This document shows positions 8,637-19,336 of a stretch of 64,000 bases of DNA, in pieces. The stretch covers positions 408,736 through 472,735 of the forward strand of contig NZ_KE124774.1 in the NCBI RefSeq assembly GCF_000188155.2, in the 5' to 3' direction. The stretch is from Methylocystis sp. ATCC 49242. GTDB taxonomy: Bacteria; Pseudomonadota; Alphaproteobacteria; Rhizobiales; Beijerinckiaceae. Both the position numbers and the translations under genes were made by a program. Numbering within the stretch: the stretch's first letter is position 1; each line of letters opens with the position of its first letter. The notes beneath the pieces are model-generated. The model was given only the letters and a program-made list of their open reading frames with translations, had not been told where the DNA came from and searched no databases.

Positions 8637-9644
8637 ATGACCCGCGCATTCATCTGCGGCGTGAAAGGCTACGTTCTCGAGAACGAGGAGCGCGCCTTTC
8701 TGCGCGACGCGGCGCCCTGGGGCGTTATACTCTTCCGTCGCAACATCGACACGCGCGAGCAGGTGGCAAGGCTCACCACCGACCTGCGCGCCGCGCTCGG
8801 CCGCAATGCGCCCGTGCTCGTGGATCAGGAGGGCGGGCGCGTGCAGCGTCTCGCGCCGCCGAACTGGCGGGCCTATCCCAGCGCCGCGCGTTTCGAGGCC
8901 GCGGGCGCCGACGCGGCGCAGGCCGAACGGCTTGCGTGGCTCGGGGCGCGGCTCATCGCCCATGACCTCCGCGAGGTCGGGATCGACGTGGATTGCCTGC
9001 CGGTGCTGGATACGCCCGCGCCCGACTCCCACGCCATCATCAGCGACCGCGCCTACAGCCGCGATCCCGCGCGCGCCGCGAAGGTCGGGCGCGCGGCCGC
9101 CGAGGGGTTGATGGCTGGCGGCGTCGCGCCCGTGATGAAGCACATTCCCGGCCACGGCCGCGCCAAAGCCGACAGCCATTTGGAGCTTCCCGTGGTGGAG
9201 GCCAGCCGCGCCGAGCTGGAGGCGGTCGATTTCCGGCCCTTCAAGGTCAACGCCGACCTGCCGATGGCGATGAGCGCCCATGTCGTCTACACGGCCATCG
9301 ACCCGAACGCGCCCGGCACTCTGTCGAAAATCGTGGTCGACGAAATCATCCGCGGCCATATCGGCTTCGACGGCCTGCTGATGACCGACGATCTCTCCAT
9401 GAAAGCGCTCACGGGAAGCTTCCGCGACCGCTCCGAACGCGCCATTGCGGCGGGCTGCGACATGGTCCTGCATTGCAACGGCGACCTCGCGGAGGCGCGA
9501 CCGGTCGCCGAGGGCGCGCCGGAACTGTCCGGCAAGGCGCTGGCGCGGGCGGAGAAGGCGCTTGAGTGCGTGCGGGAGGTCGAGGCCTTCGACGTGGCGG
9601 CGGGCGTCGCAGAGTTCGATGCGGTGATGGGGGCGGTCGCCTGA
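8637..9644 (+). CDS. nagZ: Beta-N-acetylhexosaminidase, peptidoglycan recycling
   Basis: GH3 enzyme that removes GlcNAc from anhydro-muropeptides in the cytosol, 335 residues. The NagZ signature KHIPGHG starts at residue 168, and the flexible loop GHGRAKADSHLELP carries the Asp/His general acid dyad. The nucleophile is D251 in LLMTDDLSM. There is no signal peptide, as expected for the recycling enzyme. It lies between the SPOR-domain gene and scpA, consistent with a division and cell-wall cluster. Confidence 0.95.
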   Translation: MTRAFICGVKGYVLENEERAFLRDAAPWGVILFRRNIDTREQVARLTTDLRAALGRNAPVLVDQEGGRVQRLAPPNWRAYPSAARFEAAGADAAQAERLAWLGARLIAHDLREVGIDVDCLPVLDTPAPDSHAIISDRAYSRDPARAAKVGRAAAEGLMAGGVAPVMKHIPGHGRAKADSHLELPVVEASRAELEAVDFRPFKVNADLPMAMSAHVVYTAIDPNAPGTLSKIVVDEIIRGHIGFDGLLMTDDLSMKALTGSFRDRSERAIAAGCDMVLHCNGDLAEARPVAEGAPELSGKALARAEKALECVREVEAFDVAAGVAEFDAVMGAVA

Positions 9645-9844
9645 TTCGTTCGCCCGACGCGCCGGGGCTCGAAATCAGGTTTCACGACATCCACGGGGAG
9701 TAGCCCGCCCGGTTATCCACCCCTCTATCTTGTGGACGGAGCGAGCAAGTTGCGCACCGCGCTTGCGACGTCGCCTCAAAGAGACCAATCTCCTGCCGGC
9801 AAGGTGAATCGGGCGTAAACGCGCCCTGAGTCGCTGGAGAATCA

Positions 9845-10654
9845 ATGGCGCAGGAACTGTCTTTCGATCTTTCCGACGAACCGCGCGCGGAGGGTGAGGC
9901 CTTTCTCGTGGACGTCGACGGATTCGAGGGGCCGCTCGACCTGCTGCTGGAGCTCGCGCGCCGCCAGAAGGTCGATCTCGCGCGAATATCGATTCTTGCG
10001 CTTGCCGAGCAATATCTCGCCTTCATCGAGGCCGCGCGCCGCGTGAGGCTCGAGCTTGCCGCCGACTATCTGGTGATGGCGGCCTGGCTCGCCTTCCTCA
10101 AATCGCGGCTGCTGCTGCCGGAGCAGCCCAAGGTGGGCGACGAGCCCTCGGCCGCCGACCTCGCCGCCGCGCTGGCCGAGCGCCTGCGCCGGCTGGAGCT
10201 GATCCGCCTCGCCGCCGACCGTCTCGTCCAGCGCGGACGGCTCGGCCGCGACATGTTCCTGCGCGGCGGGCCGGAGGGGCTGGAAACCATCTCCCAGCCG
10301 AAATATCAGGCGAGCCTGTTCGACCTTTTGTCGGCCTACGCGCGCCAGCGGCAGAAGAACGCGATTTCCCGTGTCGTGCTGCGCCAGCGCACCGTCTGGT
10401 CGCTGGCCGAGGCGCGCGAGGCGCTGGAGCGGCTCGCCGGCGTCGCCGCCGAATGGACCGTGCTCGACGACTATCTCCTGCAATATTGCGCCGACTTGCA
10501 GACGGCGCGCACCGTCCGCGCGTCGTCTTTTTCGGCATCGCTGGAAATGGTGCGCGAAGGCCATCTCGACATCAGGCAGGACCGGCCCTTCGCGCCGCTC
10601 TGGGTGCGCCGGCGCGAAGGCCGAAGACTGGAAGAACCCGCGGAAGCGCTCTGA
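9845..10654 (+). CDS. scpA: Segregation and condensation protein A
   Basis: Kleisin subunit of the SMC-ScpAB condensin, 269 residues. The N-terminal motif FEGPLDLLLELARRQKVDLARISI (about 22-45) contacts the SMC neck. The middle holds ScpB-binding helices, and the C-terminal winged helix ends with FAPLWVRRREG. It is followed 30 bp later by scpB. The 200 bp upstream, after nagZ, contain no gene and may hold the promoter. Confidence 0.93.
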   Translation: MAQELSFDLSDEPRAEGEAFLVDVDGFEGPLDLLLELARRQKVDLARISILALAEQYLAFIEAARRVRLELAADYLVMAAWLAFLKSRLLLPEQPKVGDEPSAADLAAALAERLRRLELIRLAADRLVQRGRLGRDMFLRGGPEGLETISQPKYQASLFDLLSAYARQRQKNAISRVVLRQRTVWSLAEAREALERLAGVAAEWTVLDDYLLQYCADLQTARTVRASSFSASLEMVREGHLDIRQDRPFAPLWVRRREGRRLEEPAEAL

Positions 10655-10684
10655 GCCCCGCGAGGCGAATATGGAGGATGCGCA

Positions 10685-11440
10685 TTGGCGCAAGCGGCGG
10701 AAAAAGTAGAACTCTTCGACGTCAACAGCGATGAGGCGCTGGCGCGCAACGAAGTCGCGCTGCGGGAGGCCGAGCGCATCGTCGAGGCGATGCTCTTCGC
10801 CTCCGCCGAGCCGCTCGACGAGGCGGAAATGGCCCGCCGCATCGACGACGGCGTCGAGCTTTCGCAGGTGCTGGAGCGCCTGCGCGCCCATTACGCGCCG
10901 CGCGGGGTAAATCTCACGCGCGTCGGCAGGAAATGGTTTTTCCGCACGGCGGCTGACCTCAACTGGATTCTCGCCCGCGAACAGGTGGAGGAGAAGAAGC
11001 TCTCCCGCGCCGCGCTGGAGACGCTGGCGATCATCGCATATCACCAGCCCGCGACCCGCGCGGAGATCGAGGAAATCCGGGGCGTCGCCATCTCCAAGGG
11101 CACTCTCGACACGCTTCTCGAAACGGGCTGGATCCGCCTGCGCGGCCGCCGAAAGGCGCCCGGCCGGCCGATCACCTATGGCACGACCGACAGTTTCCTG
11201 ATGCATTTCGGACTGGAGCAGATCGGCGACCTGCCGGGCCTCGACGAACTCAAGGGCGCGGGTCTCTTCGACGGCCGCCTGCCCAAGGGCTTTGGCGTGC
11301 CGCAGCCTTCGGACGACATTGCGCTGCGCGACGACGAGGAGCCGCTGGAGGACGAGGCCCCGCAGCTTCTCGAAATGGAGTTCCCCGAGGAGCCGGAGGC
11401 GCTGGAGGCGCCCGAGGCGCTCAATGACGACGAAGGGTAA
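10685..11440 (+). CDS. scpB: Segregation and condensation protein B
   Basis: Winged-helix partner of the SMC-ScpA complex, 251 residues. The core ERIVEAMLFASAEPLDEAEM (about 29-48) and LETLAIIAYHQPATRAEIEEIRGV are characteristic. The only sensible start is TTG at 10685, placed after a GGAGG-containing leader. The C-terminal 60 residues are very acidic and probably disordered, a normal extension in alphaproteobacteria. Confidence 0.92.
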   Translation: MAQAAEKVELFDVNSDEALARNEVALREAERIVEAMLFASAEPLDEAEMARRIDDGVELSQVLERLRAHYAPRGVNLTRVGRKWFFRTAADLNWILAREQVEEKKLSRAALETLAIIAYHQPATRAEIEEIRGVAISKGTLDTLLETGWIRLRGRRKAPGRPITYGTTDSFLMHFGLEQIGDLPGLDELKGAGLFDGRLPKGFGVPQPSDDIALRDDEEPLEDEAPQLLEMEFPEEPEALEAPEALNDDEG

Positions 11441-11551
11441 TCGCGACGCCAGAATCGCCGCGTCTCTCCTTGTTTTTGCGGCGCCGGCGGCATAGGTTCC
11501 CGTCAACCCGGCCGGCGGTTCCGGCCTGTAAAGTTTTCGGAGGTTCGCGCC

Positions 11552-11788
11552 ATGGGTGGTCTGTCGATCTGGCACTGGATCATCGTCGGCGGCGTCGTGT
11601 TCGTGCTGTTTGGCGGCAAGTTCAAGATTTCCGACGTGATGGGCGACGTCGCCAAGGGCATCAAGGCCTTCAAGAAGGGCATGGCCGAGGACGACGACAA
11701 GACCGCGGAAGCTGCAAAACCGGTGGAGCAGACCGCCGAACGCCGCGCCATCGAGGCCGACAAGACCATCGACGGAAACAAGGTCTGA
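11552..11788 (+). CDS. tatA: Sec-independent translocase subunit TatA
   Basis: 78 residues: a short N-terminal membrane helix ([16 protein letters not shown]), the FK hinge, and an amphipathic helix ([19 protein letters not shown]) with the conserved [17 protein letters not shown] pattern, then a charged tail. TatA oligomers form the pore for folded twin-arginine substrates. First gene of tatABC. Confidence 0.95.
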   Translation: MGGLSIWHWIIVGGVVFVLFGGKFKISDVMGDVAKGIKAFKKGMAEDDDKTAEAAKPVEQTAERRAIEADKTIDGNKV

Positions 11789-11818
11789 CGCGGCCTCCGC
11801 CGCCGTTCAGGAAAAATC

Positions 11819-12220
11819 ATGTTCGATCTCGACGCCGGGAAGCTCATCGTCATCGGCATTGTCGCGCTCATTGCGATTCCGTCGAAGGATTTGCCGCGCG
11901 TGCTGCGCACGCTGGGGCAGGCGACCGGCCGCATGCGCCGCATGGCTGCGGAATTCCAGGGCCAGTTCATGGAGGCGATGCGCGAGGCCGAACTCGCCGA
12001 TCTCAAGAAAGAGATCGAGGAGACCAACAAATCGATCATGAAAAGCGTGAAGCTGGAGGGCGCCTTCGATCCGATGGTCGAGGCGCGCAAGCAGATCACG
12101 ACCGCGATCGACGGCGAGAGCGGGGCCTCCCAAACTCCTGAGCCGCCGGCGGGCGAGGCGGAGGATGCGTCGGACGGGGCCGGAAGCAAGGCGCAGCCTT
12201 CCGGCAAGGCCGACTCATGA
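11819..12220 (+). CDS. tatB: Sec-independent translocase subunit TatB
   Basis: 133 residues: membrane helix [25 protein letters not shown] with the TatB-specific proline after the helix, then a long amphipathic region ([29 protein letters not shown]). It forms the substrate receptor with TatC. Its stop overlaps the tatC start by four bases (12217-12220), implying translational coupling. Confidence 0.93.
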   Translation: MFDLDAGKLIVIGIVALIAIPSKDLPRVLRTLGQATGRMRRMAAEFQGQFMEAMREAELADLKKEIEETNKSIMKSVKLEGAFDPMVEARKQITTAIDGESGASQTPEPPAGEAEDASDGAGSKAQPSGKADS

Positions 12221-13002
12221 ACGAAGCGGATGAAGCCGAGATCGAGGCGAGCAAGGCCCCGCTGATCGAACATCTGATGGAATTGCGCGAGCGCCTCATC
12301 AAGGCGCTGCTCGCCTTTCTCGCGATGTTTATCCTGTCCTTCTTCTTCGCCAAGGACATCTACAATCTGCTCGTCATCCCCTACACTCAGGTCGCGGGGC
12401 CGGAGGCGAAGCTGATCTACACGGCGCCGCAGGAATATTTCTTCACGCAGATCAAGGTCGCGCTCTTCGCGGCGGCCTTCCTTTCGTGCCCGATCGTGCT
12501 GTCGCAGATCTACGCCTTCGTGGCGCCGGGGCTCTACCGCCACGAGCGCGCGGCCTTCCGGCCCTATCTCTTTGCGACGCCTATCTTTTTCGCCATCGGC
12601 GCGCTGGTTGTCTATTTCCTCGTGATGCCCAATCTGCTGCACTTCTTCATCGGGATGCAGCAGGCGAACGAGCCCGGCAAGGCGCAGATCGAACTTCTGC
12701 CGCGTGTCTCCGAATATCTCTCGCTCATCATGACGCTGGTGCTGGCCTTCGGCATCGTGTTCCAGATGCCGGTGATCCTGACGCTGCTCGGGCAAGTCGG
12801 CATTGTCTCGTCGCAGTTTCTGGCGGAGAAGCGGCGTTACGCCATCGTGATCGTCTTCGTCGTCGCGGCGATCCTGACGCCGCCGGACGTGTTCTCGCAA
12901 CTCGCCCTCGCGCTGCCCGGCATGCTGCTCTATGAGGCGTCGATCTATTCCGTCCGGATGGTCGAGAAGAAAAAGGCGGCGGCCGAGCAGCCGAGCGCCT
13001 GA
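12217..13002 (+). CDS. tatC: Sec-independent translocase subunit TatC
   Basis: 261-residue polytopic protein with six hydrophobic segments that binds the twin-arginine signal. The signature region [21 protein letters not shown] near the N-terminus and the [18 protein letters not shown] loop are present. Periplasmic enzymes with cofactors are typical Tat clients. Coupled to tatB and followed by serS. Confidence 0.96.
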   Translation: MNEADEAEIEASKAPLIEHLMELRERLIKALLAFLAMFILSFFFAKDIYNLLVIPYTQVAGPEAKLIYTAPQEYFFTQIKVALFAAAFLSCPIVLSQIYAFVAPGLYRHERAAFRPYLFATPIFFAIGALVVYFLVMPNLLHFFIGMQQANEPGKAQIELLPRVSEYLSLIMTLVLAFGIVFQMPVILTLLGQVGIVSSQFLAEKRRYAIVIVFVVAAILTPPDVFSQLALALPGMLLYEASIYSVRMVEKKKAAAEQPSA

Positions 13003-13042
13003 TCCGACAGTTTTTTCATCCAACTCCCTGAGCGCCCGGTAA

Positions 13043-14332
<1,290 letters not shown>

Positions 14333-14350
14333 GAAGTAAAGCTTGCCAAA

Positions 14351-14371
14351 GCTTCCGCCCTGCGCGGAAGC
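14351..14371. terminator. Hairpin between convergent genes
   Basis: Perfect 8-bp stem GCTTCCGC/GCGGAAGC with a 5-nt loop lies between the ends of serS and the convergent SH3 gene. There is no T tract, so a terminator role is only plausible. Confidence 0.35.
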
Positions 14372-14395
14372 CCTGGACAAGCGTAGGCGTCCCTG

Positions 14396-14773
14396 TCAGC
14401 GCAGAATGCTGACGCCCGCATCGAGAACGTCGCCGGCGGCGTCGATCGGCGCCGTAACCACGCCGGCGCCGACTTCAGCGAGGCCGCCGTCGCGATAACC
14501 ATAGCCGGCGCCGCGCGGGCCGTAGACCGTCCCGTCGAGCACATGGCTCATGTAGATGTAACCCGCGTGCGGACCATGCGTCACCCAGCACCAGCTATGG
14601 TCGCATTTGTCGATATTGACGATGTCGCCGTAGCCGAGGGTCATGAGGTGGCGGCCATGGGGGCGGTTGTGCAGGGGGAAATCGCCGCCGAGCATGGCTT
14701 CGAATGCGGAAGCGGTCGGCGCTGCGCCGAGGAGGGCGCCAGCGGCAATGAGGGAAAGACACAGTTTACGCAT
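14396..14773 (-). CDS. Secreted SH3-like domain protein
   Basis: 125 residues with a signal peptide (MRKLCLSLIAAGALLGAAPTASA) and a bacterial SH3-like fold (PLHNRPHGRHLMTLGYGDIVNIDKC ... WCWVTHGPHAGYIYMSHV), a module commonly used for cell-wall binding. GGAGG lies five bases before the ATG at 14773, which decides this start over one four codons upstream. The C-terminal 40 residues are glycine/alanine-rich and end DVLDAGVSILR. Divergent from surE with 122 bp between. Confidence 0.7.
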   Translation of the reverse strand: MRKLCLSLIAAGALLGAAPTASAFEAMLGGDFPLHNRPHGRHLMTLGYGDIVNIDKCDHSWCWVTHGPHAGYIYMSHVLDGTVYGPRGAGYGYRDGGLAEVGAGVVTAPIDAAGDVLDAGVSILR

Positions 14774-14895
14774 ATGAACCTCCATAACGAAGTCGTGAGC
14801 ACAACTTCAGATAGGGCGGCGCAGGGGCGGTCGATCCTTCTCGCGAAAATTTTAATTGCCAAGCCTCCGATATAAACGACGTGCGGGACGTGTGA

Positions 14896-15669
14896 ATGCG
14901 GATACTCATCACCAATGACGACGGCGTGCATGCTCCCGGCCTCGCGGTTGCGGAGCGGGTCGCGCGCGAATTGACCGACGATATCTTCGTCATCGCGCCG
15001 GAGTTCGAACAGTCGGGCGTGGCGCATTCGCTGTCGCTCAACGATCCATTGCGGCTGCGCGAGATTTCGCCGCGTCATTTCGCGCTGAAGGGAACGCCGA
15101 CCGACTGCGTCATCATGGGCGTGCGCAAATTGCTGCTCGACCACCCGCCGGACCTCGTGATCTCAGGCGTCAACAGTGGCCAGAACATCGCGGAGGACGT
15201 GACCTATTCAGGCACGATCGCGGGCGCGATGGAGGCGACCATCCTCGGCATTCCGGCCATCGCCCTTTCGCAGGTCTATGATTTCTTCGCAGGCCGCCAG
15301 ACGATCAACTGGGATTGCGCCGAGACTCACGCCGGCAGGATCGTTCGCCGCCTGCTCGACGTCGGAATCCCTCGCAATGTTCTAATGAACGTGAATTTCC
15401 CCCATTGCCGCGCCGATGAAGTGACGGGCGTCGCCATCACGATGCAGGGACGGCGAAGCACCGATCTGATGAAGATCGAGGATCGCAAGGACGGGCGCGG
15501 CAATCCCTATCACTGGATTTCTTTCCAGCGCGGCAGCTTCACGCCGGGGCCGGGCACTGATCTCGTGGCGCTCGACGAGAAGAAGATTTCGATTACTCCG
15601 CTGCAGCTCGATCTCACCGATCACCCGACGGTGACGCGGCTTTCGGCGGCTTTCGAGGAGGGCGCATGA
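14896..15669 (+). CDS. surE: 5'-nucleotidase SurE
   Basis: Metal-dependent nucleoside 5'/3'-monophosphate phosphatase, 257 residues. The N-terminal motif MRILITNDDGVHAPG places the metal-binding D8-D9, and SGVNSGQNIAEDVTYSGTIAGAME supplies the active-site loop. It overlaps pcm by four bases (ATGA). The surE-pcm-nlpD order seen here is the same as in gammaproteobacteria. Confidence 0.96.
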   Translation: MRILITNDDGVHAPGLAVAERVARELTDDIFVIAPEFEQSGVAHSLSLNDPLRLREISPRHFALKGTPTDCVIMGVRKLLLDHPPDLVISGVNSGQNIAEDVTYSGTIAGAMEATILGIPAIALSQVYDFFAGRQTINWDCAETHAGRIVRRLLDVGIPRNVLMNVNFPHCRADEVTGVAITMQGRRSTDLMKIEDRKDGRGNPYHWISFQRGSFTPGPGTDLVALDEKKISITPLQLDLTDHPTVTRLSAAFEEGA

Positions 15670-16346
15670 TCGAGGCGGGAGCAGTCACGGGCGACATCGA
15701 GGAGCGCGCGGCGTTTCTGCTGGCGTTGCGCCAGGCCGGCGTGCGCGACATTTCCGTCATGCGGGCGCTCGAAATCGTGCCGCGCGAGGCTTTCGCGCCA
15801 TACAGGTTCCGCGATCTCGCCAATCGCAACATGAGCCTGCCGATCGGCTGCGGACAAACCATGTCGCGCCCCGCCGATCTCGCCCGCCGGCTGGAGGCGC
15901 TCAAGGTCGGGCGCGGTCATCGCGTGCTGGAGGTCGGCACGGGGTCCGGTTACGGGACCGCGACGCTGGCGCAACTCGGCCGCGAGATCGTGAGCCTCGA
16001 ACGCTACGAGACTCTCGCGATTGAAGCGGCCCGACGCCTCGCCGCGCTCAAGGTGTCGAATGCGGTGGCGCTGCACGCGGACGGTCTCGCGCCCTCCCGG
16101 ACGCTTGGCGAATTCGACCGCATCATTGTCCAGGCTTCGATTGCGGGGACGCCCGACGCGCTGCTGCAAATGCTTGCGCCGGGCGGGGCGTTGCTCTTCG
16201 GGCGCCGCGAGGCGACGGCGCCGGGCGAGCCGCCGCGTGAACGATTGATTAAGCTTGATCGCATCGAGAAGGGTGAAATCCGCGAGACCGACCTTGGCCC
16301 GCATATCCTTGGCGCAGCGGCGATTGGGGTTGCTCAGGCGTTGTAA
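15666..16346 (+). CDS. pcm: Protein-L-isoaspartate O-methyltransferase
   Basis: Repairs age-damaged isoaspartyl residues using S-adenosylmethionine, 226 residues. SAM motif I LEVGTGSGYGTATLAQL starts near residue 88, and the family motif NMSLPIGCGQTMSRP is near residue 55. Translationally coupled to surE by an ATGA overlap. The C-terminus AAAIGVAQAL is shorter than in some homologues but not truncated in any domain. Confidence 0.93.
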   Translation: MIEAGAVTGDIEERAAFLLALRQAGVRDISVMRALEIVPREAFAPYRFRDLANRNMSLPIGCGQTMSRPADLARRLEALKVGRGHRVLEVGTGSGYGTATLAQLGREIVSLERYETLAIEAARRLAALKVSNAVALHADGLAPSRTLGEFDRIIVQASIAGTPDALLQMLAPGGALLFGRREATAPGEPPRERLIKLDRIEKGEIRETDLGPHILGAAAIGVAQAL

Positions 16347-16473
16347 ACATTGCATTTCCGCCACACCGACGAATTTCATGAATGGAGTCAAAAGCCGTTC
16401 ATCTTAAACGGCTCCTTAACCCGCTTACTGCTACAAAAAAGCCCGTTGATGTTGCGTGCGAGTGGGTCGCGTC

Positions 16474-18114
16474 ATGGCTATAGAGCGTCAAATTGCTTAT
16501 TCGCGGGTCGCCAGGCGACTCCTCATGGCCGTGGGGACGGCCGCATTGATGGCGGGCTGCTCCGATGCGTCTCGCCTTGCGGATCCCTTCTCCAATCCTT
16601 TCGGCGATTCACCGAAGATCGCCTCCTCGCGCTCCATCGATCGCGCGCCGACGGGCGCGATCGGCTCCGCCCCGGCGCGCTCGATGGCTCCGGTTCGCGT
16701 CGAATCCCAGCCCCTTCCGGCGCCCGGCGCGGTGAAGACCGCATCGGCTGCGCCGGCTCCGGCGCCGGCCCCGGCCGCCCCTGGGAGCGCGGGCGGATCT
16801 CACTGGGTTGCCGATGGCGGCACCCCCGTCACCGTCGCGCAGGGTGAAACCGCCGGAATGCTCGCCACCCGCTATGGCGTGCCGACCGACGCGCTGCTAC
16901 GCGCCAACGGCTTCTCGACCGCCGCGCAGGTGCAGCCCGGCACGCGTATCGTGATCCCCGTATACCGCGCCAACGCCGTCGCCCATTCGGCTCCCGCGGC
17001 CCCTGCGCCCGTGGCCGCGCCGAAGGTCGCCGAGACCAAGCCCGAGCCGGTCAAGACGGCGTCGCGCGAGGATCAGCTGAAGGCCGAGAAGGCCAAGGCC
17101 GCGGCCGCTAAGGAAGAAGCGGCAAAAGCCGAAAAGGCGAAGGCTGCGGCGGCGAAGGAAGAAGCGGCCAAGGCCGAGAAAGCCAGGCTCGCCGCCAAGG
17201 AGGAGGCAGCCAAGGCTGAAAAAGCCAAGGCCGCCGCCCGCGCGGAAGAATTGAAGGCGGAGAAGGCGAAGGCCGCCGCGAAAGAGGAAGAGGCGAAGCG
17301 CGCCAAAAAGGCCGCCGAGCTGAAAGCCGCCGAGGAAGCCAAGATCGCGAAGGCGGAAGCGAGGAAGGCGGCCGAGGCCAAGACGGCCGAGGCGAAGAAG
17401 GCGGCTGAAGCCAAGGCCGCCGAGGCGAAGGCTGCGGCGGAAAAGGCGAAGCTCGCCAAGGCCGAAGCGGCGAAGGCCGAGAAAGCCGCGAGAGCCGAAC
17501 GCCTTGCCAAATCCGCGCCGGCGCCGCGCGTCGAGGAGAAGGCCGCGACCGTCTCGGAGCCGGTCGTCGCCAAGTCTGCCGAGAAGCAGGAGACGAAGAC
17601 GGCGGCCGTCGAGAAGCCGGCCGAACCGGCCGCCTCCAAAACGGTCGACAAGACCACGACCGCCTCCATCCCGCCAGCCGCCGCGGCGGCCCCGGCTCCG
17701 GCCGCGCCGGCGCAGGACCAGAAGACCGTCGCCTCCGACGATGGTCGCCCGGAGTTCCGCTGGCCGGCGCGCGGCCGCATCATTCAGGGCTTCTCGTCGG
17801 GCGGCAATGACGGGATCAACATCGCGGTGCCGGAGGGCACGCAGGTGAAGGCTGCGGAGGGCGGCGTCGTCGCCTACGCCGGTAGCGAGCTGAAGGGCTA
17901 TGGCAATCTGGTGCTGATCCGCCACCCCAACGGCTTCGTCTCCGCCTATGCCCACAATGGCGAGCTGGAAGTGAAGCGCGGCGATCAGGTGAAGCGCGGA
18001 CAGACCATCGCCAAGTCCGGCCAGTCCGGCAATGTCGGCTCCCCGCAGCTGCACTTCGAGCTGCGCAAGGGTTCGACGCCGGTCGATCCGACGAGCTATC
18101 TCGCGGGTCTCTGA
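16474..18114 (+). CDS. nlpD: NlpD-like lipoprotein, LysM plus degenerate LytM (M23) domain
   Basis: 546 residues. A lipoprotein signal ends at C29 (TAALMAGC). LysM (about 111-164, WVADGGTPVTVAQGETAGMLATRYGV) binds peptidoglycan. A 180-residue Ala/Lys/Glu helical repeat region follows, then a LytM domain (about 425-546). The LytM domain lacks catalytic zinc ligands: the first motif reads GGNDGINIAVPEG and the last QLHFELR, as in the amidase activator NlpD. The likely role is therefore activation of an amidase at division rather than hydrolysis. ATG 16474 is preferred over a GTG 18 bases upstream. Position after surE-pcm supports the name. Confidence 0.85.
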   Translation: MAIERQIAYSRVARRLLMAVGTAALMAGCSDASRLADPFSNPFGDSPKIASSRSIDRAPTGAIGSAPARSMAPVRVESQPLPAPGAVKTASAAPAPAPAPAAPGSAGGSHWVADGGTPVTVAQGETAGMLATRYGVPTDALLRANGFSTAAQVQPGTRIVIPVYRANAVAHSAPAAPAPVAAPKVAETKPEPVKTASREDQLKAEKAKAAAAKEEAAKAEKAKAAAAKEEAAKAEKARLAAKEEAAKAEKAKAAARAEELKAEKAKAAAKEEEAKRAKKAAELKAAEEAKIAKAEARKAAEAKTAEAKKAAEAKAAEAKAAAEKAKLAKAEAAKAEKAARAERLAKSAPAPRVEEKAATVSEPVVAKSAEKQETKTAAVEKPAEPAASKTVDKTTTASIPPAAAAAPAPAAPAQDQKTVASDDGRPEFRWPARGRIIQGFSSGGNDGINIAVPEGTQVKAAEGGVVAYAGSELKGYGNLVLIRHPNGFVSAYAHNGELEVKRGDQVKRGQTIAKSGQSGNVGSPQLHFELRKGSTPVDPTSYLAGL

Positions 18115-18125
18115 CAGACGGAATA

Positions 18126-18204
18126 TCTCCGGCGTTCGCGAGACACTTACGCCGGAGAACAGCGGCGGCGGGTCCAAAGAAAGGCCCGCCGCCCGTTTTC
18201 TTTT
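18126..18204 (+). terminator. Tandem hairpins and intrinsic terminator after nlpD
   Basis: Two stem-loops in a row: a perfect 10-bp TCTCCGGCGT/ACGCCGGAGA (18126-18158), then GGCGGCGGG/CCCGCCGCC (18164-18172 and 18185-18193) followed by GTTTTCTTTT. The second has the classical intrinsic-terminator form for the surE-pcm-nlpD transcript. Confidence 0.75.
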
Positions 18205-18240
18205 CAGCGGCGCATTCTTTGGCGCGGGTGGAAGGCGCAA

Positions 18241-19146
18241 TCAGGAAAGCCATTCGCGCGCGCTCTTCAAAATCCTTGTCACCGTTTCGTGTTTCACTTT
18301 CCGCTGCATCGAGATCGCGTAATAGCGCTCGGTGACTTCCTCTATTTCGCCAATGAAGACGAGCCCATACTGGCGCTCGATTTCGGCGCGCACGGATTTG
18401 GGCGCGATGATCAGTCCGGCGCCGCCAGATGCGAAGGTCTTCAGCAGGGCGCTGTCTTCGACTTCCGCTTTCACTCTCGGCTCGATCGCAAGGTCTTCGA
18501 ACCATTTGTCCAGCGCACGACGCACCTCGGTGTTCGTGGTTTGCAGTAGCAGGGGCGCGCCTCTCAAGGACCAAGGAAAATCCTCGCGATATTGCGCGGC
18601 AAGCGCTTTTGCGCCGAAGACCGCGACGGTCGACTCTCCGATGACGTGGTTATAGACGCGCGCGCCGCCAGCGTTGGTGGCCGGCGCGTCCGAGAGCACG
18701 AGATCGACGCCGTGCAGCGTCAGTTCGGCGAGCAGTCGGTCTCTCTTGTCCTCGTAGCAGACGATCTGCGTGGGTTCGTTCAGATGCAACGCCGGCGCGA
18801 GCAGACGATAGACGACCAGTTTGGGCAGGGCGTTGACGACGCCGACCGACAGACGCTGTCCCCGTACGCCAACTGTCCCCTTGAGCGTGTTGCTCAGTTC
18901 CTGACCTAATGTGAATATTTCCTCCGCATAGTTGAAAACTGTCCGGCCAGTCTCGGTCAGCACAAGCTTTCGGCCTTCCTTGCGGAACAATGGCGAGCCG
19001 ATCGACTTCTCGAAAACCGCCAATTGACCGCTGATCGTTGGTTGCGCGAGGCGAAGCTTCTCGCATGCGCGAGTGACGCCGCCCTCCCGCGCGACATGCC
19101 AGAAGTAGAAGAGGTGCTGGTAATTAAGGCGGTCCATCGGCGCCAT
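18241..19146 (-). CDS. LysR-type regulator, NhaR-like
   Basis: 301-residue transcription factor. The N-terminal winged helix starts LNYQHLFYFWHVAREGGVTRA, close to NhaR-type LysR proteins, and is followed by an effector-binding periplasmic-binding-protein fold. Two starts are possible, 19146 or 19137 (MDRLNYQ). It reads away from a small secreted-protein gene and, 780 bp further right, carbonic anhydrase and a SulP transporter. LysR regulators often control divergent neighbours, so ion or bicarbonate homeostasis is a reasonable but unproven target. Confidence 0.85.
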   Translation of the reverse strand: MAPMDRLNYQHLFYFWHVAREGGVTRACEKLRLAQPTISGQLAVFEKSIGSPLFRKEGRKLVLTETGRTVFNYAEEIFTLGQELSNTLKGTVGVRGQRLSVGVVNALPKLVVYRLLAPALHLNEPTQIVCYEDKRDRLLAELTLHGVDLVLSDAPATNAGGARVYNHVIGESTVAVFGAKALAAQYREDFPWSLRGAPLLLQTTNTEVRRALDKWFEDLAIEPRVKAEVEDSALLKTFASGGAGLIIAPKSVRAEIERQYGLVFIGEIEEVTERYYAISMQRKVKHETVTRILKSAREWLS

Positions 19147-19336
19147 CCATCGAAAAAACGGATCAAAAAAATTTATAAATTCTATTTTTAAATTTTTCTA
19201 GCCCATGGCATATGGATTCAGCCGATCCGCTTCAATTTGCTCGTCGCGATGAAAGCCGAATGCGGTCGTGAGTTCCGCAATGGCGGGTCCGAAGTATCCG
19301 GGCCAGCCTCATCCGTTTCAATTGTTGGAGGGTGTC
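19147..19336. promoter_or_regulatory. AT-rich divergent intergenic region with palindrome
   Basis: A strikingly AT-rich patch (19162-19200) in an otherwise GC-rich window contains the perfect 12-bp palindrome AATTTATAAATT at 19170-19181. It lies immediately upstream of the LysR gene and opposite the small secreted-protein gene, where a LysR operator and divergent promoters would be expected. No specific site was proven. Confidence 0.4.

Noticed and set aside
17080-17500. Tandem DNA repeat in the nlpD gene
   Set aside because: The Ala/Lys/Glu codon pattern looks repetitive, but the period is irregular and it is explained by a helical protein spacer.
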